A DNA stretch of 60,124 nucleotides from JAADCS01 sp964473735 (GTDB taxonomy: Bacteria; Hydrothermota; Hydrothermia; LBFQ01). The notes below the pieces were generated by a model. It made no database searches. It saw only the letters and a list, made by a program, of their open reading frames with translations, and was not told where the DNA came from. The stretch is taken from assembly GCA_964473735.1 (NCBI GenBank), contig CAYYQD010000003.1, positions 1 through 60,124 of the forward strand. The letters run 5' to 3'. The translations under genes were made by a program, and so were the position numbers. This document shows, piece after piece, positions 55,774-60,124 of the stretch. The stretch's first letter is position 1; every line of letters begins with the position of its first letter.

Positions 55774-56985
55774 ATGCTCCTCCTCCTCTCATACCTCCTG
55801 ATACCCATGGACGAGTCCCAGACGGACCACCTTAAGGCCTACGGGGTGGTATATTGGGCCATCTCAAGAGGGTACGAGGTGGATTGGCTCCTGAACTACA
55901 GGGGGGGATCCTTCCTGATTCTGGCGGACGCCCCCGACGTCATGAGGAGGGCGACGGGCAGAGGGGTTTATTACGAGAGGATAGGGGAGAGCGACAGGGC
56001 GGAGATAGAGGGGGAGATAGAGAGGAGCAACATGGCCAAGGTCCGACTCCTGACCCTACCCAAGCTGGCCGTCTACGCTCCGAAGTACGCCGAGCCGTGG
56101 GACGACGCCGTTCGCATGGCGCTGGACTACGCCGAGATCCCCTACGACCTCATCTGGGACGACGATATCCTCAGGGGGGCCCTGAAGAGGTACGACTGGG
56201 TACACCTTCACCACGAGGACTTTACGGGGATGTACGGTAAGTTCTGGCCCACCTACGCCAACACCGACTGGTACAGGCGGATGGTCGCGGCGTCGGAGAG
56301 GGTGGCAAAGGAGTTCGGGTTTCGGAGCGTTAGGGACCTGAAATTGGCCGTTGCCAAACGGATAAAACGCTTCGTGGCGGACGGGGGTTATCTCTTCGCC
56401 ATGTGCTCCGCTCCTCTGACCCTTGACGCGGCGTTGGCCTCCGAAGGGCTGGACATTCTGGATACACCCTACGACGGGGACCCGCCCGACCCGGACGTCA
56501 ATTCCAAACTGGACTACTCCAAGACCCTCTTCGCCACCAATTTCAAGATAATCACCAACCCCTACATATACGAACACACGGACGCCGACGCCACGAGGGA
56601 CATAGCACTGTTAGGTCCAAACGCCAAGTTCAAGCTCTACGAGTTCGCCGCCAAGATAGACGAGATACCCACCATGCTAACCCAGAACCACACCCACGCC
56701 ATAAAGGAGTTCTTAGGGCAGGACTCCGGTGTGTATCTGGACAAGCTCAAGAAGTACGTCGTCGTCTTAGCAGTTCAACCGAAGGCTAACGCCGCAAAGT
56801 ACGTGTATGCCCAGTACGGTAGAGGGTTCTTCAGCTACTACTTCGGCCACGACCCCGAAGATTACCAGCACTTCGTGGGGGAGAAACCTACGGACCTCTC
56901 CAAACATAAACACTCTCCCGGATACCGTCTGATCCTGAACAACATCTTCCTCCCTTCGGCTAAGAAAAAGAGGAAGAAGACCTAA
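55774..56985 (+). CDS. conserved secreted protein of unknown function (asparagine synthetase B-like annotation in relatives)
   Basis: A 403-residue protein opening with MLLLLSYLLIPMDESQTDHLKAYG, the first part of which acts as a short signal, then VDWLLNYRGGSFLI. I recall FCB-group proteins with this opening that databases label asparagine synthetase B, but no ATP-pyrophosphatase or glutaminase motif is visible, so I would not use that name. Features include HLHHEDFTGMYGKFWPTY, a Cys in FAMCSAPLTLDAAL and FFSYYFGHDPEDYQHFVG, with a basic end SAKKKRKKT. The fold may be Rossmann-like or amidotransferase-like. Function unknown. Confidence 0.72.
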   Translation: MLLLLSYLLIPMDESQTDHLKAYGVVYWAISRGYEVDWLLNYRGGSFLILADAPDVMRRATGRGVYYERIGESDRAEIEGEIERSNMAKVRLLTLPKLAVYAPKYAEPWDDAVRMALDYAEIPYDLIWDDDILRGALKRYDWVHLHHEDFTGMYGKFWPTYANTDWYRRMVAASERVAKEFGFRSVRDLKLAVAKRIKRFVADGGYLFAMCSAPLTLDAALASEGLDILDTPYDGDPPDPDVNSKLDYSKTLFATNFKIITNPYIYEHTDADATRDIALLGPNAKFKLYEFAAKIDEIPTMLTQNHTHAIKEFLGQDSGVYLDKLKKYVVVLAVQPKANAAKYVYAQYGRGFFSYYFGHDPEDYQHFVGEKPTDLSKHKHSPGYRLILNNIFLPSAKKKRKKT

Positions 56986-56997
56986 AACGGGCGACCT

Positions 56998-57003
56998 TAG
57001 AAT
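56998..57003 (+). promoter_or_regulatory. -10 element TAGAAT before the amidohydrolase gene
   Basis: 5 nt before GTG 57009 and 8 nt before TTG 57012; either could be the leaderless start. Confidence 0.68.
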
Positions 57004-57008
57004 AGGGG

Positions 57009-58379
57009 GTGTTGATCTTCTCTAAGGCCTTAGTGGGGAGGTACATATACGATAACGTCTCCGTTGAGGTCTCGGGGGACACCATAACGGGTGTGAGGGT
57101 AGGCCTTGACAGGTACGACGTCTCCGCCCTGCTGGTTCCGGGCTTCGTTGATACCCACTCCCACTTTACGGCTTACGCCCTGAGTCTCAATCGGCCGAGG
57201 TTGGACGGTGTAGGGGACGTTGATGAGGCCCTAAACTTCGTGGCCAGAAAGGTGGGGGAGGTTGAGGGGGAGGTGGTGGTCATGGAGGGATACGACGACA
57301 CGCAGTGGAGCAGACCCTTCAACCGGCGGGACCTTGACCGGATAACGGATAGGCCCCTGATCCTCCGTAGGGTATGTGGCCACAAGGCCGTCCTGAACTC
57401 CGCCGCCATAAGGTGGCTGAAGGAGAGGTACGGCGAGATAGAGGGGCTGGACGAGGAAACAGGCTTGGCCGTAGAGCACCTTCCCCTTAACCTTAGCGAC
57501 TACGTCCGCCCCACGGACGGGGAGGTTGAGGGGGCCGTAAGGAGGGCGGAGGACCTCGCCCGAAAGATGGGCATCGTGGCCGTGGGGGAGAACACGAAGG
57601 CCTTTTATGTGAGAAAACTGGCGGAGATGGATCGTGAAGGGAAACTAACCTTGAGGTGGAGGGTAGCGGTGTATTATCGGGAACTGGGGGAGGTTGAGGA
57701 CCTGATTTCCTACAGGACGGAGCACTTCCGCGTAGTTGGGGTGAAGGAGTTCTTAGACGGCTCCGTAGGGGCGAGGACGGCCGCCTTCTCCTTCCCTTAC
57801 GGAGACACGGGGGAGAAAGGTCTCCTGCTCCACGGAGACGATTACCTTAAGGAGGTGCTTCTATCGGCCGAAAGGAGGGGGTTGGGGGTCTGGTTCCACG
57901 CCATAGGGGACAGGGCGATAGAGCAGGCCCTTCGGGTGATAGCCTCCTCCTCCAACCCGGAGAGGCACCGGATAGAGCACTTCCTGTTCCCCCGGAACGA
58001 GCACTACAGGATGGCGGCGTCCTTAGGTGTGGGGGTATCTATCCAACCTAACTTCACCCGGAGGTGGGGGAGGATGGGGGGACTGTACCATCGGGTGATA
58101 GGGGACGCCGTATATTGGCACAACCGGTACCGAACCATGGAGAACTTAGGCGTGCGGTACGCCTTCGGGTCGGATACGATGCCCCCCGGACCCATATACG
58201 GGATAGCCGGAGCGATCTATCACCCCATAAAAGAGGAGCGTCTAAATCTGGAAGAGGCCCTCTACAGATACACCGCGGCAGGCGCTCAGCTCCTTGGAGA
58301 CGACAGCTACGGCGAAATAGAGGTGGGTAAGCTGGCCCTTCTAAGCACCTTCTGTCCGGAATGCCTCGGAAGAGCGTAA
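57009..58379 (+). CDS. amidohydrolase 3 family metal-dependent hydrolase (YtcJ-like)
   Basis: A 456-residue TIM-barrel hydrolase. Metal and family motifs: VPGFVDTHSHFTAY, VMEGYDDTQWSRPFNRRDLD, RRVCGHKAVLNSAA, GVKEFLDGSVGARTAAF, WFHAIGDRAIEQAL, HRIEHFLFP and RYAFGSDTMPPGPIYGI. Relatives hydrolyse N-formyl or other amides; the substrate is unknown. The start is GTG 57009 or TTG 57012, both close behind TAGAAT. Its last 19 nt overlap the penicillin-binding protein gene. Confidence 0.9.
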   Translation: MLIFSKALVGRYIYDNVSVEVSGDTITGVRVGLDRYDVSALLVPGFVDTHSHFTAYALSLNRPRLDGVGDVDEALNFVARKVGEVEGEVVVMEGYDDTQWSRPFNRRDLDRITDRPLILRRVCGHKAVLNSAAIRWLKERYGEIEGLDEETGLAVEHLPLNLSDYVRPTDGEVEGAVRRAEDLARKMGIVAVGENTKAFYVRKLAEMDREGKLTLRWRVAVYYRELGEVEDLISYRTEHFRVVGVKEFLDGSVGARTAAFSFPYGDTGEKGLLLHGDDYLKEVLLSAERRGLGVWFHAIGDRAIEQALRVIASSSNPERHRIEHFLFPRNEHYRMAASLGVGVSIQPNFTRRWGRMGGLYHRVIGDAVYWHNRYRTMENLGVRYAFGSDTMPPGPIYGIAGAIYHPIKEERLNLEEALYRYTAAGAQLLGDDSYGEIEVGKLALLSTFCPECLGRA

Positions 58380-60013
58380 GGGATCACGTAGCCCGGAAGT
58401 ACCTTGCCCGACGTCTGGCCGTCTTTCGCTTCGTAATACTGGCCGTGATTATAAGCGTGGCCCTGCAGATAGGCTACTTCGTGGTCCTGAGGCCGGAACC
58501 TTACAGGTCCCTCGCCGAGCATCAGCACATCATAGAGGTGAAGGTGCCCGGTCGTAGGGGTACCATATACGACCGCCACGGAAAGCCTCTGGCCTTTACG
58601 GGTGAGGGGCTGACGGTTGAGGTGGTGGATACGGTGAGCGTTAAGGACTCCGTACGCCTGTCCCGATGGGGGATAAACGTGAAACGCACGGCTCTACACC
58701 GTCGTATTGAGGGGCTATCCCCCTTCCTGTGGGATTCCCTCCGCAACATCAGGAGCATCTTCCGTACCCTCCGCTACAACCGGAGGTATTACCCGTGCGG
58801 TGATGCCTGTTCGGACATCGTGGGAAAGGTGAGGGGGCTCCACGGGGTATCCGGCATGGAGTACGGGTACGACAGCGTACTGGCCCCGGGCTATACCGTA
58901 AGGAGGTACCTGAGGGACGCCTCCGGGAAGGTTTACCCTATGCCCGTATCCCTTTTCTCCGCCCTAAGGGAGTACCTATTTCACAGGGAGGCGGCCGACG
59001 GGAGAGACCTCCACACCACCATAGACATGGACCTGCAGAGGCTGTCCTACCGTCTCCTCAAGGAGAGGGTGGAGCAGGTGGACGCCAGGGGGGGGATGGT
59101 GGTCGTGGCCGATGCTAAGACCGGGGACATACTGGTCTATTCCTCCGTGGGTTCCCTGCGGAGGAACCACATATTCAACTACGAGCCCGGGTCAAACTTC
59201 AAAGTGGTGGTATATACGGAGGGTCTGGAGCGGGGGATAAGGCCAGAGGACACGTGCGGCATAACGGACGGCCTCCTCTCTCTGGGCAAAGGGGTGCAGA
59301 TAAGGGATCTATCTCCCCTCAAGGATAAGAGTACGTGGTACTGGGCCCTGGTCAAATCCTCCAACGCCTGCGCCTCTAAGCTGGCCCTCATGATGGACAG
59401 TATCAGAAAGAACGGGCTCTACCGTAGGGCCCTGCTTTACGGTTTTGGTGAGCCGGCAAACATAGGATTGCCGGAGGATCCGGTTCGTCTGGAGAAGTTA
59501 TCCAGATACAGGACGTGGAGGAAGGTCAAGATAGCCAACATGGCCATAGGGCAGGGGATATACGTGAATCCGATCCAGATGGTGAGGGCCTACATAACCA
59601 TAGCCAACGACGGCAGATTCATCTTCCCCAAGCTGGTTCAGGGGCCCGTCAGGTACTACCCGATAAGGACGGTGGCGAGTAAGGAGACCTTCAGGACGTT
59701 GAAGGAGATGTTGGTGGGGGTGGTAGATAGCGGTACGGGTAGGTGGGCTAAGATAAGGGGCATAAAGGTGGCGGGTAAAACTGGAACGGCGCAGAAGTAC
59801 GACAGGCGGGCCCGAAGGTACAGTATGGCTAAGTCCCTGACCTCCTTCATAGGGTTCTTCCCGGCGGAAGATCCGAAGTACGTTATATACGTCCTGATAG
59901 ACGAGCCGAAGAAGGTGCGCACCGGTGGTACAGCCGCTGCCCCCCTGTTCAAAAAGATAGCCAAAGGTATCGTTAAACTGGACAGTTTGAAAAACGGGTA
60001 CAGTCCGAGATAA
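58361..60013 (+). CDS. class B penicillin-binding protein (FtsI/PBP2-like transpeptidase)
   Basis: A 550-residue peptidoglycan transpeptidase. One N-terminal membrane segment (RFVILAVIISVALQIGYFVV) leads to the pedestal start VPGRRGTIYDRHGKPLAF. The active-site motifs are intact: EPGSNFK with Ser about 278 (SxxK), KSSNACA about 333 (SxN) and AGKTGTAQ about 473 (KTG). No PASTA domains. Likely FtsI (division) by the RGTIYDR opening, though PBP2 cannot be excluded; no mur or fts neighbours are present. Two Cys in YYPCGDACSD are unusual. ATG lies inside the amidohydrolase gene. Confidence 0.93.
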   Translation: MPRKSVRDHVARKYLARRLAVFRFVILAVIISVALQIGYFVVLRPEPYRSLAEHQHIIEVKVPGRRGTIYDRHGKPLAFTGEGLTVEVVDTVSVKDSVRLSRWGINVKRTALHRRIEGLSPFLWDSLRNIRSIFRTLRYNRRYYPCGDACSDIVGKVRGLHGVSGMEYGYDSVLAPGYTVRRYLRDASGKVYPMPVSLFSALREYLFHREAADGRDLHTTIDMDLQRLSYRLLKERVEQVDARGGMVVVADAKTGDILVYSSVGSLRRNHIFNYEPGSNFKVVVYTEGLERGIRPEDTCGITDGLLSLGKGVQIRDLSPLKDKSTWYWALVKSSNACASKLALMMDSIRKNGLYRRALLYGFGEPANIGLPEDPVRLEKLSRYRTWRKVKIANMAIGQGIYVNPIQMVRAYITIANDGRFIFPKLVQGPVRYYPIRTVASKETFRTLKEMLVGVVDSGTGRWAKIRGIKVAGKTGTAQKYDRRARRYSMAKSLTSFIGFFPAEDPKYVIYVLIDEPKKVRTGGTAAAPLFKKIAKGIVKLDSLKNGYSPR

Positions 60014-60124
60014 AATTACCTCTTGCTATCGTTCTTCGTTGCGGATATTTTTTTGGTCCATCGTGGTAGGGACTTTCTACGAGGGTACGAGTACTACTAC
60101 TATGGTGGCCACCCCCTAACGTGG
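60014..60124. other. window edge, non-coding
   Basis: About 110 nt after the penicillin-binding protein gene. A T-run (ATTTTTTT) near 60046-60053 is present, but without a clear hairpin. Confidence 0.4.

Noticed and set aside
58361..58379. frameshift joining amidohydrolase and penicillin-binding protein
   Set aside because: Both proteins are complete at their family lengths; the 19-nt overlap is consistent with other overlaps in this window.
1..60124. CRISPR array, insertion sequence, prophage or integrative element
   Set aside because: No spaced identical repeats, transposase, integrase or phage genes were seen; codon style is uniform across the window.

Overview
The window is a dense, almost fully coding stretch of a bacterial chromosome with about 63 protein genes and one tRNA. 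By eye it is moderately GC-rich. Codon use is thermophile-like: Arg is mostly AGG and Ile is often ATA. The envelope genes (an ExbB/ExbD/TonB system, a large TonB-dependent outer-membrane protein with a carboxypeptidase-regulatory-like domain, a PorV/PorQ-like barrel, many lipoproteins, and secreted proteins ending in a Por/T9SS-like C-terminal sorting tail) point to a diderm of the FCB/WOR-3/Hydrothermae-like world. The phylum cannot be fixed from sequence reading alone.

Layout. 0.5-1.7 kb (-): YbgC thioesterase, bactofilin, CvpA. 2.1-4.1 kb (+): two secreted proteins closed by a terminator. 4.3-11.2 kb (-): alanine dehydrogenase, a vWA membrane protein, then galT, dnaN, transketolase C-terminal half, lipA and an MreD-like protein with overlapping ends. 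11.25-13.1 kb (+): tRNA-Val directly abutting nuoH, then acpS and a ComEA-like protein. 13.1-13.7 kb: the largest non-coding gap, with diverged repeats. 13.7-18.1 kb (-): M16-like lipoprotein, an orphan rplE, an FG-GAP secreted protein, a DUF4230 protein. 18.2-26.7 kb: trigger factor, WG-repeat lipoprotein, UPF0104 membrane protein, phosphoesterase, YtxH, a secreted BNR protein, gcvPB and an HMA protein. 26.8 kb: a CofE-like protein. 27.6-42.0 kb (+): a 14.5-kb apparent operon exbB-exbD-exbD-tonB-receptor-secreted protein-PorV-secreted protein-TPR lipoprotein-secreted protein, ended by a strong terminator. 42.0-44.6 kb (-): methyltransferase, nuoC, lipoprotein esterase. 44.8-47.1 kb (+): peroxiredoxin, lipoprotein, DUF1858 protein, CinA-like amidohydrolase. 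47.1-51.8 kb (-): rimP-nusA-infB-fabD. 51.9-60.0 kb: DUF92 protein, sirtuin, flavoprotein, DUF2207 protein, a large conserved unknown, amidohydrolase, class B penicillin-binding protein.

Two genome-wide signals stand out. (1) The palindrome TCGA seems to be almost absent: reading all 60 kb I found it once, in the invariant T-loop of the tRNA, where about 230 would be expected by chance. Phe, Leu, Val and Ile codons switch from xTC to xTT (or ATA) just before GA-starting codons. This suggests strong, long-lived avoidance of a TaqI-like restriction site. (2) About 30 genes have a TAGAAT, TATAAT or TAAAAT hexamer only 5-9 nt (once 11) before the start codon, so their mRNAs should be leaderless. 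Shine-Dalgarno sites occur mainly inside operons. These hexamers let several start codons be corrected.

Gene order is unusually dispersed for core functions: rplE alone, nuoC and nuoH 31 kb apart, transketolase and glycine decarboxylase halves without their partners. This fits a genome in which nearly every gene carries its own compact leaderless promoter.
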